Source: a virus. From it: DNA of 39,048 bases. The stretch is taken from IMG/VR virus record IMGVR_UViG_3300038954_000279, positions 1-39,048 of that record. The stretch is one strand, 5' to 3'. The notes under the pieces were generated by a model. It did no database searches and had not been told where the DNA came from. It saw only the letters and a list, made by a program, of their open reading frames with translations. Shown here in pieces: positions 15,591 through 22,275 of the stretch. How positions within the stretch are numbered: position 1 is the stretch's first letter; the number at the start of each line of letters is the position of its first letter. The position numbers and the translations under genes are program-made.

Positions 15591-17077
15591 TTATACCACC
15601 TATGAATTTTTTTTTCTTTCACCCATTTTTTTACTATTTTTTTTTCTTTGTCTGGTACGTGAGCATCATCATTTCCTCGCCATTTTTCGTTTATGTTATG
15701 TACTTTAGTTTTAAAAAAATCAAATCCGCCTATATTTAATTTCGCAGGTTCAAATCTCATTATGTCGCATATTGCCGAAAATCCCGTTGTTGGAACGTTG
15801 TCAATTAAATTAAAATTTTCTATAAAATGCGTTTCTTCAGCTATATAATATTTTACCGGAAACCACGGCAAGCGGTCATATATGCAGTCCGCCCAAAATC
15901 CGCTCTTTCCGGGTATATGTTTTTTCCAGTTTACGAGCGGATATTTACACATTATATATTTTACCTTGTCTTTTATTATTTCCATCTGTTGTTTTTTTAT
16001 ATTTTTTCCAAAATAACTATAGTATATGTCAATTTTATAATTATCATTAAAAAATTTGTAATTATTTGTTCGAACTACAATATCGTGTCCGTTTATTTGC
16101 CTGCTTGTCATCTTCTCTGAATTCGGAGCTGAACCAAGTATCAATACTTTTTTCCCATGAATATAATCATATAATTCTTTAAAACCTACTCTCTTTCGCA
16201 ATGCAAGTTTTATATTTAGATTACTATGAGTTTTACGTTCAATAGATGCCTGTTTTTGTTTATCCTCATCGCTAAATTTAATCTCTTGTTTTTCCTGTAT
16301 TGACCCCGTTTCAAGTTTATGAAATATAAACTGTATATAGTTCAAATCCCAACTATCAACAACATAATAAGAAGTATCTTTTGTCAATATTTTTCGAGGA
16401 GTAATAAACTTATAAAATCCGCCGGCTAAATTTGAAAGAAGCCCTGTTTTTGCCCAAAATATCATACATTTTTTATTTAATGCTTCGGCTGCTGCTATAA
16501 CATACCCAATCTGCCCAATTACAGCATCTGATTTGTCAATTACTGTCATCAACTGACGATAATTTGTTTTTCCCGTCAAGTCAAGGTCGATTCCATGAAA
16601 TCTATATGGTTCATAATGCGAAAATGTACCTAACTGAACAATATAATATTTTCTTTTTTGCCGTAAAATAAATTCTTGCATTTTTTCATAATCAGGTTCG
16701 CATACTCGATTTTCAGGATTTTTCCAATGAAGGGGAGTATACGGTCTTGTAATTACCATTATCTTTTTTTGGCCAGATGGTATATTTATATCTTGCTTTT
16801 TGTAATCAATTTCGAAAGGAATATCTCTCGGTATACCCGCTTCTACACAAATGTCATAAAATTGATTTGTAGTTTGTATAGATTTTCTTTCAATATAATT
16901 ACAGTATATATCTACTTTTTTTGTATATTTTTTTGTTTTTACGTTAAGCGGCTTATAAATTTCAGGAAATTTTGTTGCTACTGTCAGGGAGTATTTGTCT
17001 TTTAAATATTTTACGACAGGATAAAGGTATATTCCGTCTCCGAGTCCTGACGCCCCGGCAATCGTTTTACTTTTCAT
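15587..17077 (-). CDS. Two-domain glycosyltransferase: GT9-like plus GT29/DUF115-like
   Basis: This 496-residue protein seems to be a fusion. Residues about 1-250 look like a GT9 heptosyltransferase-type fold: SGLGDGIYLYPVVKYLKDKY at the start, KIMVITRPYTPLHW, then DKSDAVIGQIGYVIAAAEALNKKCMIFW. Residues about 305-490 begin KKVLILGSAPNSEKMTSRQI with HDIVVRTNNYKFF and later NVPTTGFSAICDI, resembling GT29/GT42 sialyltransferase-like proteins. The two halves could act successively on one acceptor. It is the first large gene of the glycan cluster and overlaps the methyltransferase gene downstream. The donor sugar is unknown. Confidence 0.6.
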   Translation of the reverse strand: MKSKTIAGASGLGDGIYLYPVVKYLKDKYSLTVATKFPEIYKPLNVKTKKYTKKVDIYCNYIERKSIQTTNQFYDICVEAGIPRDIPFEIDYKKQDINIPSGQKKIMVITRPYTPLHWKNPENRVCEPDYEKMQEFILRQKRKYYIVQLGTFSHYEPYRFHGIDLDLTGKTNYRQLMTVIDKSDAVIGQIGYVIAAAEALNKKCMIFWAKTGLLSNLAGGFYKFITPRKILTKDTSYYVVDSWDLNYIQFIFHKLETGSIQEKQEIKFSDEDKQKQASIERKTHSNLNIKLALRKRVGFKELYDYIHGKKVLILGSAPNSEKMTSRQINGHDIVVRTNNYKFFNDNYKIDIYYSYFGKNIKKQQMEIIKDKVKYIMCKYPLVNWKKHIPGKSGFWADCIYDRLPWFPVKYYIAEETHFIENFNLIDNVPTTGFSAICDIMRFEPAKLNIGGFDFFKTKVHNINEKWRGNDDAHVPDKEKKIVKKWVKEKKIHRWYK

Positions 17078-17079
17078 TT

Positions 17080-17289
17080 CTAATTCTCCTTTATTATTTT
17101 GCTTACTTCTTCTGCGAGCTTATCCCTTTCACTTTTTGAAAATGTTATTGAGTTTCTTCCGGCAGATACTAACCGATACATTGTCTCAATTAACATAAAC
17201 CCCCCTGTTATAATCCACAAGTAAACCGGAATAACAATATTTGTGTTTACATTAAGTACAAGCAATATTAATAATACTAAATAAAACAT
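17080..17289 (-). CDS. Small membrane protein
   Basis: The 69-residue protein has two hydrophobic segments (MFYLVLLILLVLN and TNIVIPVYLWIITGGFMLIE), then a charged tail (SERDKLAEEVSKIIKEN). It lies just upstream of the sugar-transferase gene and one base after the gene at 17291. A small membrane partner of the glycan genes is possible but unproven. Confidence 0.5.
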   Translation of the reverse strand: MFYLVLLILLVLNVNTNIVIPVYLWIITGGFMLIETMYRLVSAGRNSITFSKSERDKLAEEVSKIIKEN

Positions 17290-17290
17290 A

Positions 17291-17500
17291 TTAATCTCCT
17301 GTTAGATTTTTTTTAACTTGATCGTGTACTTCTATTTTGTCAAGTTTATTTTTTATGCTTTTTGAAAGTTCCTGAACTTGTCCAGCGTAAATAACCGCAT
17401 CAGTAATATTATCTAAATCTATCATATCCATAATTCTATTAATCATTTCAATAATCAATAATATTTCACCGTCAATTTCATGTAGTCTTTTTTCTCTCAT
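17291..17500 (-). CDS. Small helical protein
   Basis: The 69-residue product (MREKRLHEIDGEILLIIEMI) is predicted to be helical, with repeated Ile/Met/Asp. Its ATG overlaps the stop of the 38-residue gene upstream (ATGA). No family is recognised. Size and position suggest it belongs with the two mini-genes at 17497-17707. Confidence 0.45.
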   Translation of the reverse strand: MREKRLHEIDGEILLIIEMINRIMDMIDLDNITDAVIYAGQVQELSKSIKNKLDKIEVHDQVKKNLTGD

Positions 17501-17613
17501 AGTCGATCCCGTATTATCATTAAAAATAATACTAAATTGTAAAATCTTTCCTTTGCCGATAGTCGATGTATTATCGTATTTAATAATAATTTAATTTTTT
17601 TTCTTAATTTCAT
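17497..17613 (-). CDS. 38-residue basic peptide
   Basis: The frame MKLRKKIKLLLNTIIHRLSA... is amphipathic and basic and ends RDRL. It overlaps its downstream neighbour by ATGA and lies within the 3' end of the membrane mini-gene at 17591. Tight overlaps on both sides are the main evidence that it is translated. Confidence 0.4.
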   Translation of the reverse strand: MKLRKKIKLLLNTIIHRLSAKERFYNLVLFLMIIRDRL

Positions 17614-17707
17614 TTTTAATTTTCCTTATCTGTTCCTCTATTTCCTTTTGTCTTATTATTATTCCAATTATTAACAAAATTTCAAGCGTTGCTATTATTA
17701 TATACAT
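17591..17707 (-). CDS. 38-residue single-pass membrane peptide
   Basis: MYIIIATLEILLIIGIIIRQ forms one transmembrane helix followed by a charged coil (KEIEEQIRKIKNEIKKKN). An AAAGGAGAG ribosome-binding site precedes ATG 17707. The layout (helix then charged coil) is seen in small phage membrane proteins. No function is assigned. Confidence 0.45.
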   Translation of the reverse strand: MYIIIATLEILLIIGIIIRQKEIEEQIRKIKNEIKKKN

Positions 17708-17729
17708 ATATTCTCTCCTTTAATATATG

Positions 17730-17912
17730 CTATTTTTTCACTGGTTGTATGATGTTACTGCCTGCATCTTGTATTCTTTTAATAAAGTAATCACATTTTT
17801 TATCAAATTCAAACAATGAATATGATTGATAAGCGTTTGGAATTGCTGTATATCTATAACAATCATTTTTCATAGGACAATTATTATTTTTACACATTGT
17901 TATATCTGGCAT
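17730..17912 (-). CDS. Array II cassette 8: small Cys-rich protein
   Basis: The 60-residue product begins MPDITMCKNNNCPMKNDCYR and has a later CDYFI. The Cys spacing (CxxxxCxxxxxC...C) suggests a metal site, a pattern common in small accessory-region proteins. It directly follows attC-like site II-6 and has AAAGGAAA upstream, but no attC-like site follows it. It is therefore either the last cassette, with its site lost, or the first gene of the phage backbone after the array. Confidence 0.5.
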   Translation of the reverse strand: MPDITMCKNNNCPMKNDCYRYTAIPNAYQSYSLFEFDKKCDYFIKRIQDAGSNIIQPVKK

Positions 17913-17940
17913 ATTTGTTTCCTTTCGGCGGTAATGTCAT

Positions 17941-18008
17941 ACAACGTTTGCGATTATACGCAGTCGCCATCAGGCGATTGAGCGTTAGCGTCGTATAATC
18001 GTTGTTGT
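17941..18008 (-). repeat. attC-like site II-6
   Basis: 68 bp. On the plus strand ACAAC-GTTT-GCGATTATACG pairs with CGTATAATCG-T-TGTTGT, with an inner hairpin GTCGCC/GGCGAT. Outer boxes and spacer asymmetry (4 versus 1-2 bases) match the other sites. The sequence TTGACAACA at the right end overlaps the box. Confidence 0.75.
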
Positions 18009-18023
18009 CAAATCGTTGCAAAA

Positions 18024-18161
18024 TTATCCAAATAGATTATTTCGCTCTATTCTTATGTACGCTTCACAGTCAGATAGTGATCCATGGAATTTGTGCTCAC
18101 CTGTTTCTGTATCATAAACCTCCCACGTATCGTCCTGATAAAACCTTATTTTCAATTTCAT
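18024..18161 (-). CDS. Array II cassette 7: 45-residue protein
   Basis: MKLKIRFYQDDTWEVYDTET... ends RIERNNLFG. AAAGGAG precedes the ATG and the stop lies 16 bp before the next attC-like site, so the cassette is complete. It resembles small DUF-type beta-hairpin proteins with a W-V-Y-D strand but no named family is certain. Confidence 0.5.
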   Translation of the reverse strand: MKLKIRFYQDDTWEVYDTETGEHKFHGSLSDCEAYIRIERNNLFG

Positions 18162-18190
18162 TTTGTACTCCTTTAATTTTGCAATTTCCG

Positions 18191-18239
18191 ACAACGTTCG
18201 CAGTTATCGGAAGTTTTAATTTCTGATAACTGCTGTTGT
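18191..18239 (-). repeat. attC-like site II-5
   Basis: 49 bp, short form. ACAAC-GTTC-GCAGTTATC-GGAAGTTTTAATTTC-TGATAACTGC-TGTTGT. The stems GCAGTTATC and GATAACTGC are perfect complements. Confidence 0.8.
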
Positions 18240-18281
18240 GTGATGTATTGATTTTTACTTATCAATAATAATTCAAATACA

Positions 18282-18539
18282 TTATAATTTTTCATTTAAT
18301 AAACCATAATCACGTTCTAAAAATTTGAATTTATTTTTTTTGCATGCACGATTCAAATAACTTGCTAATTTCATTGTACATTCTCCGCATAATTCCATTT
18401 TATCTCTCAGTGTCCATACTTCATGTATCTGATCATCTTGAGATGCTATACTTACAATATATGGAGATTTCCTTGATGTACTTTCATAAGAAATAACTTC
18501 TTTTCCACATACATCACAATAATATTTTTCTTCTAACAT
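18282..18539 (-). CDS. Array II cassette 6: zinc-ribbon-like protein
   Basis: The 85-residue protein starts MLEEKYYCDVCGKEVISYES, with a second pair in MELCGECTMKL (about residue 62), a four-Cys zinc ribbon. The start at 18539 is chosen because GGAGG lies seven bases upstream. The stop falls before site II-5. Host-takeover or transcription-related roles are typical for such ribbons, but nothing specific is visible. Confidence 0.55.
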   Translation of the reverse strand: MLEEKYYCDVCGKEVISYESTSRKSPYIVSIASQDDQIHEVWTLRDKMELCGECTMKLASYLNRACKKNKFKFLERDYGLLNEKL

Positions 18540-18564
18540 ATTATCCTCCAAATAATAATAAAAA

Positions 18565-18756
18565 TCAATATTTCATACAACGTTTGCCGATAAACGAAGT
18601 TTTAATTTTGTTTATCGGCTGTTGTACGCTGTTTGTCGTAGAGTATTCCCTAACAACATTGTTACACCTTGTGCAGTTTAAGACTTTATCACCATTTGAG
18701 TTTTCTGATACCGTGTAAAGTTTCGCTCCACAATCATTACATTCATTAAAATTCAT
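18565..18756 (-). CDS. Array II cassette 5: zinc-ribbon protein read through attC
   Basis: The 63-residue product starts MNFNECNDCGAKLYTVSENS with a second pair CTRC, a compact zinc ribbon of about 35 residues. The frame has no stop before site II-4 and translates the whole site (VQQPINKIKTSFIGKRC), ending in the next cassette leader. The tail is thus encoded by the recombination site. Confidence 0.55.
   Translation of the reverse strand: MNFNECNDCGAKLYTVSENSNGDKVLNCTRCNNVVREYSTTNSVQQPINKIKTSFIGKRCMKY
18577..18625 (-). repeat. attC-like site II-4
   Basis: 49 bp, short form, with stem GCCGATAAAC paired with GTTTATCGGC and centre GAAGTTTTAATTTT. Fully inside the reading frame of cassette 5. 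Confidence 0.8.
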
Positions 18757-18798
18757 AATTACTCCTTAGACAAAACTTATTACTTAACAGCTTTAAAA

Positions 18799-19221
18799 TT
18801 AATATCTTAATTCTCTTTCAGGTAAAAAATCTATATTAGTAGCCTCCATAGTTATTATTTCTATTTCACCATTCTCATTTTTAGTTAATTCAAAATAATA
18901 CTTATCTTTATCACCATCATAAATTTTTGAATATAATCCTGTTGTTTTAGAATTATAATATAATAAATCATGTATAGTTTTAAGAATACCATCTTTAATA
19001 TTATCAGCATAAACCCCACTTGAAAAATAATAGTCTTTATCTGGAGTTTCTCCCGTATACCTTACTGGCTCAAACACATAATTTAAAATACAATCCTTAT
19101 TATGATTATATTTTATTACTAAAATATATCTTTTATTATCATAATGTATTATTTTAGGAATAATTTTCAAAAGTTTATCTAAACTTAACCTTTTAATATC
19201 ATCAATATGTAATACTTTCAT
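18799..19221 (-). CDS. Array II hypothetical protein without its own attC
   Basis: The 140-residue protein (MKVLHIDDIKRLSLDKLLKI...) is soluble and beta-rich in the middle (NKRYILVIKYNHNKD) with no recognised motif. Upstream is only a half attC-like site (II-3), and downstream no site separates it from cassette 5. Its DNA is more AT-rich than neighbouring cassettes. It may have been inserted, or two cassettes may have fused through loss of sites. Confidence 0.5.
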   Translation of the reverse strand: MKVLHIDDIKRLSLDKLLKIIPKIIHYDNKRYILVIKYNHNKDCILNYVFEPVRYTGETPDKDYYFSSGVYADNIKDGILKTIHDLLYYNSKTTGLYSKIYDGDKDKYYFELTKNENGEIEIITMEATNIDFLPERELRY

Positions 19222-19277
19222 TTAGTTCTCCTTTAACTAAACCCTTTTCAGTATATTTTATTTTATCCTTTTATGTT

Positions 19278-19330
19278 AAGTTGGCGAAGCCAATTTGGGC
19301 TAGGCGTTAGCGTCGTATAATCGCTGTTGT
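19278..19330 (-). repeat. Half attC-like site II-3
   Basis: The right part is intact (AAGTTGGCGAAGCCAATTTGGGC...CGTATAATCGC-TGTTGT), but the left arm ACAACGTTTGCG is replaced by unrelated AT-rich sequence. A deletion or insertion breakpoint at about 19278 is implied. Confidence 0.7.
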
Positions 19331-19519
19331 ACGCTGTTCAAACACACTCCCTTTTTTAAGTTCAGTAACAAAGGCTTTGCGTTTTTCATCTGGGACCATA
19401 TAACATTTACCCTCTAAAACGCCGTCTGGAACATGTTTACTAAGTATGCACTCCGCAGAAGCAAAGCCGTATTTGTTACCGTGCTCAATATATTTTTGTG
19501 CCAATAATTTATCTTTCAT
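19307..19519 (-). CDS. Array II cassette 3: small protein ending in attC
   Basis: The 70-residue product (MKDKLLAQKYIEHGNKYGFA...) ends EQRTTAIIRR, where RTTA and following residues come from the attC-like box. It has AAAGGAGA before the ATG. A similar ending (RTTAN) occurs in three cassettes of array I. It looks soluble, alpha/beta, without a known motif. Confidence 0.5.
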   Translation of the reverse strand: MKDKLLAQKYIEHGNKYGFASAECILSKHVPDGVLEGKCYMVPDEKRKAFVTELKKGSVFEQRTTAIIRR

Positions 19520-19557
19520 AATATTTCTCCTTTAATTAAAAAGTGTTTGAATTGCAT

Positions 19558-19710
19558 ACAACGTTTGCGACTATGAGAAGTTGCCGAGTTTTTTTATGCT
19601 TGTATATACTTGCAATATGTGTTTAGGTTTTATACCTAATCTTTCACAATTATTACAAACATCTGTTAAACTCGGCAATTTAGGCGAAGCCGTCGCATAG
19701 TCGCTGTTGT
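19558..19710 (-). repeat. attC-like site II-2, long form
   Basis: 153 bp. Outer stem GCGACTATG/CATAGTCGC, inner stem TTGCCGAGTTT/AAACTCGGCAA, and a loop of about 80 bases that is coding (C-terminal part of cassette 2). Much longer than the 49-84 bp of most sites here. Confidence 0.75.
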
Positions 19711-19870
19711 CGGAGCGTTCGAGGAGGTGTTTAATGTCATCGTATTCAACCCAGTCTCCATCATCGCATAAACGAAATCCGGTTAATCTATCTTCTTCTT
19801 CAAATTCAATAATACTTAAATCTGGATTTTTCCATTTCCAGACATAATCAAGCTCATATCGTTTAATTAT
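19571..19870 (-). CDS. Array II cassette 2: protein with attC-encoded tail, non-AUG start
   Basis: The frame encodes IIKRYELDYVWKWKNPDLSI... and ends LLERSDNSDYATASPKLPS then DVCNNCERLGIKPKH. From ERSDNSDY onward the residues are specified by site II-2. The paralogous cassette at 25962 shares the 5' flank CGAGGAGGAAT and the LLERSDNSDY tail and has an ATG, whereas here the equivalent position is ATA or ATT (19865-19870). A TTG in the upstream attC box (19894) is the alternative start. The stop TAG is supplied by the attC stem. Confidence 0.5.
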   Translation of the reverse strand: MIKRYELDYVWKWKNPDLSIIEFEEEDRLTGFRLCDDGDWVEYDDIKHLLERSDNSDYATASPKLPSLTDVCNNCERLGIKPKHILQVYTSIKKLGNFS

Positions 19871-19890
19871 AATTCCTCCTCGAATGTCCG

Positions 19891-19966
19891 ACAACGTTTG
19901 CGGATATGAGAAGTTGACCGCAGGTCAATTTGGGCGATCATTAGCTAGCCTCATATCCGCTGTTGT
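19891..19966 (-). repeat. attC-like site II-1
   Basis: 76 bp. Outer stem GCGGATATGAG/CTCATATCCGC is perfect; inner hairpin TTGACC-GCA-GGTCAA; conserved TTTGGGCGA element. Boxes ACAAC and GTTGT are intact. Confidence 0.85.
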
Positions 19967-19978
19967 ACGCAGTTCATT

Positions 19979-20197
19979 TCAGTTAATTGGAACAGGAGCA
20001 ATGTCAAAATTAAAATCGCTTTCCATTCCGCATTCTTCACATTTATATTTAACGTGATTATCACCATTATCGTCATATGTATCAGAAATAAATGAATTAT
20101 CTGAACACATTTCATTTCCACATTTACAATAAATAAATGTCGTTTGTTTTTTATGTTTTATAAAAACTGATAAAATCCAATTTTTAATATTTGACAT
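19979..20197 (-). CDS. Array II cassette 1: zinc-ribbon protein
   Basis: The 72-residue product has a basic N-terminus (MSNIKNWILSVFIKHKKQTT), then YCKCGNEMC and KCEECGMES, a four-Cys ribbon about 30 residues apart. Its stop lies 12 bp before site II-1. It is the first cassette after the array II leader, which is the position where an integron places the newest and best-expressed cassette. Confidence 0.6.
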   Translation of the reverse strand: MSNIKNWILSVFIKHKKQTTFIYCKCGNEMCSDNSFISDTYDDNGDNHVKYKCEECGMESDFNFDIAPVPIN

Positions 20198-20221
20198 TTG
20201 TTTTTCCTTTATGAATTGCGT

Positions 20222-20271
20222 ACAACTACAATTATACGTACTTCTCTTTTTTTCAGAAAAGCGTTATTATA
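20222..20271 (-). repeat. Array II leader, attI-like or half attC
   Basis: ACAACTACAATTATACGTAC, then TTCTC, a T run, and CAGAAAAGCG with TTATTATA. It differs from the array I leader (26250-26299) at one of 50 positions. It starts with the ACAAC box and an arm resembling attC but lacks the matching right arm. It lies between the array promoter and the first cassette, the place of attI in an integron. Confidence 0.6.
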
Positions 20272-20414
20272 TTGCATATATGCAATATAATAATATAACC
20301 TTCAATCGTCAAGTTTTTTTTAATCAATTTAATCAATTTTTTTATTAACTCATTTTCCTTACTTTCGGCGTAGCCCTTTTTGTATTCCTTGCTTTTTATA
20401 TCTTTATCGTTCAT
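20253..20414 (-). CDS. Small lysine-rich hypothetical protein
   Basis: The 53-residue frame starts MNDKDIKSKEYKKGYAESKE and continues through the array II promoter to a stop in the leader. The N-terminal 35 residues look like a charged helix; the C-terminal part (IIILHICNIITLF) is encoded by the promoter and palindrome and may be incidental. It follows rusA by seven bases. Confidence 0.35.
   Translation of the reverse strand: MNDKDIKSKEYKKGYAESKENELIKKLIKLIKKNLTIEGYIIILHICNIITLF
20264..20293. promoter_or_regulatory. 30-bp perfect palindrome at the array II promoter
   Basis: TTATTATATTGCATA followed by its exact complement. It covers the -10 box (20284-20289) and the predicted transcription start, so it could be an operator for a dimeric repressor or form a hairpin at the 5' end of the mRNA. 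The array I promoter lacks it. Confidence 0.6.
20284..20312 (-). promoter_or_regulatory. Array II promoter
   Basis: TTGACG, 17 bases, TATATT on the minus strand. Same spacing and -10 as the array I promoter. It reads directly into the leader and cassette 1. Confidence 0.7.
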
Positions 20415-20421
20415 ATATCAT

Positions 20422-20778
20422 CTACTTTGTGTTTTTTATAAAATCGATCGGGTCAAAGGCAGGCGTATAAATATATATTTCAACTTTATCTTCTTTCCCT
20501 TTGCGGCTGCTTATTAATATATTTCGAATATCTTTATATCCGTCTTTCTCAAATATACAATCCTCAATCAACTTTATCATTGCAGAACAATTTGAAGCAT
20601 CGAGCGGATATTTTTTAAATGTAAATTTATATTCAACCGTAAAGATACCTTTCAGTTTTTTAGGAAAATATTTTTTTAGCACTAATAAATAATCGTCTTT
20701 TATTTTTTTTCGCTTTGACCAGTGTGTGCCGGAATACCATTTATTTAAGCTGATTTTCGGGAGTCCTTTAATTATCAT
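20422..20778 (-). CDS. rusA: RusA-type Holliday junction resolvase
   Basis: The 118-residue protein has the RusA layout: an N-terminal KGLPKISLNKWYSGTHWSKR segment, VEYKFTFKKYPLDASNCSAM, then IKLIEDCIFEKDGYKDI with the acidic residues (D-x-x-N, E-D, D-x-x-D) that bind Mg2+. It resolves four-way DNA junctions during late replication and packaging. It overlaps the HNH gene by 11 bp. Length matches the family (about 120). Confidence 0.8.
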   Translation of the reverse strand: MIIKGLPKISLNKWYSGTHWSKRKKIKDDYLLVLKKYFPKKLKGIFTVEYKFTFKKYPLDASNCSAMIKLIEDCIFEKDGYKDIRNILISSRKGKEDKVEIYIYTPAFDPIDFIKNTK

Positions 20779-21076
20779 TTATCTCCTCAAAAATTTTCCG
20801 TAAAAGTCTATTTCTTTTAACTGGCTGATTTCCGATATTAAAGTAGGAATTACACAAATGACAAGATGCTTTTACGTTTTGCCTATGATTTATTATTTTT
20901 TTAACGGTTACTTTTTTTAAAAACTTACCGTATAAACTTAAGTAATATCTTGCTATATATTTACGATTGCTTTTTGTATTTGCTATTCTGTGAGCTAATT
21001 CTGTAGCCCTGCAGGAACATCTTTGACATATATAACCGTCTCTTTTGAATATTTCTCTTCGCTCTTCTTTATTCAT
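20768..21076 (-). CDS. HNH endonuclease-like protein
   Basis: The 102-residue protein begins MNKEERREIFKRDGYICQRC with CxxC, a conserved ELAHRI segment, and a second zinc pair in ASCHLCNSYFNIGNQP. This order (CxxC, H, CxxCN) is the HNH zinc-finger nuclease layout. Its ATG overlaps the upstream stop (ATGA). It may act in recombination with RusA or as a free homing-type nuclease. Confidence 0.65.
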   Translation of the reverse strand: MNKEERREIFKRDGYICQRCSCRATELAHRIANTKSNRKYIARYYLSLYGKFLKKVTVKKIINHRQNVKASCHLCNSYFNIGNQPVKRNRLLRKIFEEINDN

Positions 21077-21222
21077 TTTATCCTTGCATATTCAATATCG
21101 TTTTTATATATTCTATCTTCACACCACGATATATCCGCTGATCCTACAAGGTTGTCAAAGTCAGCATCTTCTTCGACATCTTTTCCTATTTGTAAATAAA
21201 TTTTATCCGGTATGTTTTTCAT
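21073..21222 (-). CDS. 49-residue acidic protein
   Basis: MKNIPDKIYLQIGKDVEEDA, then DNLVGSADISWCEDRIY. It has AAGGAG upstream and a 4-bp overlap with the HNH gene. The W-C-E-D-R-I-Y motif is shared by many short phage proteins of unknown function that begin with a beta strand (IYLQIG). Confidence 0.55.
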   Translation of the reverse strand: MKNIPDKIYLQIGKDVEEDADFDNLVGSADISWCEDRIYKNDIEYARIK

Positions 21223-21323
21223 ATATTCTCCTTATTTACCATATCCCATAATTTCTCATTTTGCTTGTTAGCTCCGCGCAGTTCTTTTTTTAATCTCTTA
21301 TTTTCTTTATTTATTAAAATTAT
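21219..21323 (-). CDS. Possible coiled-coil mini-protein without standard start
   Basis: An open frame ending in an ATGA overlap with the next gene encodes IILINKENKRLKKELRGANK and QNEKLWDMVNKENI, a hydrophobic start plus coiled coil. No ATG, GTG or TTG lies at its beginning and no ribosome-binding site is clear; a start at ATA or ATT near 21320 or a frameshift from the upstream gene would be needed. Confidence 0.3.
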   Translation of the reverse strand: MILINKENKRLKKELRGANKQNEKLWDMVNKENI

Positions 21324-21613
21324 AAGTAGCCCGGGTGTGGTTTTATTCGCCCTAAGTGGTCAGTTTTTATTCCAGGAACATCGACATGTTTAATAAGGCA
21401 CAAATATCCGTCTTTAATACAACAAATACCTTGAGCATCGTCAGCGGTCATATAATCACCGGTCGACGAAGCCGTCATGTTAACTCCATTGCTCTGAAAT
21501 GGTTCATCTTCAAATGCATCAGGAAATATTCCTTTCAAAATCCTCTTAACATCATCACACTGTTTAGCTGTTTCCAAAACCCGTTCCTTTTTTACTTTTA
21601 AATATTTTGACAT
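21320..21613 (-). CDS. Hypothetical protein
   Basis: The 97-residue protein (MSKYLKVKKERVLETAKQCD...) has an N-terminal helical region with DDVKRILKGIFPDAFEDE and a C-terminal beta region GDYMTADDAQGICCIKDGYL. It has AAAGGAGG before the ATG. No family is recognised. It lies in the small-gene run between the PAPS-reductase-like gene and the nuclease genes. Confidence 0.5.
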   Translation of the reverse strand: MSKYLKVKKERVLETAKQCDDVKRILKGIFPDAFEDEPFQSNGVNMTASSTGDYMTADDAQGICCIKDGYLCLIKHVDVPGIKTDHLGRIKPHPGYL

Positions 21614-21661
21614 TTTGTCCTCCTTTATTTTTATTACAAAGCATTAATTTATATACTCTTT

Positions 21662-21862
21662 TCATATATCTCTTATCCCCGTTTTGTCGATAATCTCTTT
21701 CATTTCTTCTTCTCCAATTCCTATGTAGTTTTGTATTTTTTTAAGTTCAAATCCGGAATTAAACATTCTACAGAATAATCTTTCATTCGATGTCATATCT
21801 GAAGTTTCTTTTATTTTAAGAGTTCCGTTTAAATAATATGCTGGTAATTTTGTCGATTTCAT
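21662..21862 (-). CDS. Small hypothetical protein with HTH-like segment
   Basis: The 66-residue protein (MKSTKLPAYYLNGTLKIKET...) has a C-terminal segment FELKKIQNYIGIGEEEMKEIIDKTGI that could be a helix-turn-helix or a helical hairpin. GAGGAG lies upstream. DNA binding is possible but unproven. Confidence 0.45.
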   Translation of the reverse strand: MKSTKLPAYYLNGTLKIKETSDMTSNERLFCRMFNSGFELKKIQNYIGIGEEEMKEIIDKTGIRDI

Positions 21863-21933
21863 TTGTTCTCCTCAATTTTTTATTCCTTAAATAATTCTTT
21901 ACAGCACTCCTATATCAGTTTCATAATATTCTT

Positions 21934-22101
21934 TCATATCGCATTTATATAAAAAGCGTATGGGCACTTAAGTGGATCATCCTCTTTATAAGCCTCGTAT
22001 ACTCTTTCCCAATCATCACTCATAAATTCTTTTACTAACACCTCACACCAGGTTTTTCCGGACTTCCTTCGAAAATGTATGCAATCAATACAGCTATTCA
22101 A
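21934..22101 (-). CDS. 55-residue Cys-containing protein (TTG start)
   Basis: From TTG 22101, eight bases after AAGGAA, the frame reads (M)NSCIDCIHFRRKSGKTWCEV and ends KCPYAFYINAI. Four cysteines (CxxC, WC, KCPY) suggest a small zinc site. The pattern with CIDCIHF and CPYA is like other short phage Zn proteins. Confidence 0.5.
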   Translation of the reverse strand: MNSCIDCIHFRRKSGKTWCEVLVKEFMSDDWERVYEAYKEDDPLKCPYAFYINAI

Positions 22102-22105
22102 TTTT

Positions 22106-22270
22106 TTATTCCTTAATTAATTTTTCAATATATTTTTTTATATTGCTTTCACTGTGTATATATATTAATTTTATTATATCTTCTAATCTAAAACAATAAC
22201 CTACTATGTCAATATTCTTATCATCTCTATAGTTATCTCTTATATTTTGTATTAATCTATTTTCATTCAT
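22106..22270 (-). CDS. Small hypothetical protein
   Basis: From ATG 22270 the product is 54 residues, MNENRLIQNIRDNYRDDKNI with later EDIIKLIYIHSESNIKKYIE. A longer upstream extension would overlap the PAPS-reductase-like gene out of frame and is not preferred. No known family. Confidence 0.4.
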   Translation of the reverse strand: MNENRLIQNIRDNYRDDKNIDIVGYCFRLEDIIKLIYIHSESNIKKYIEKLIKE

Positions 22271-22275
22271 ATATT

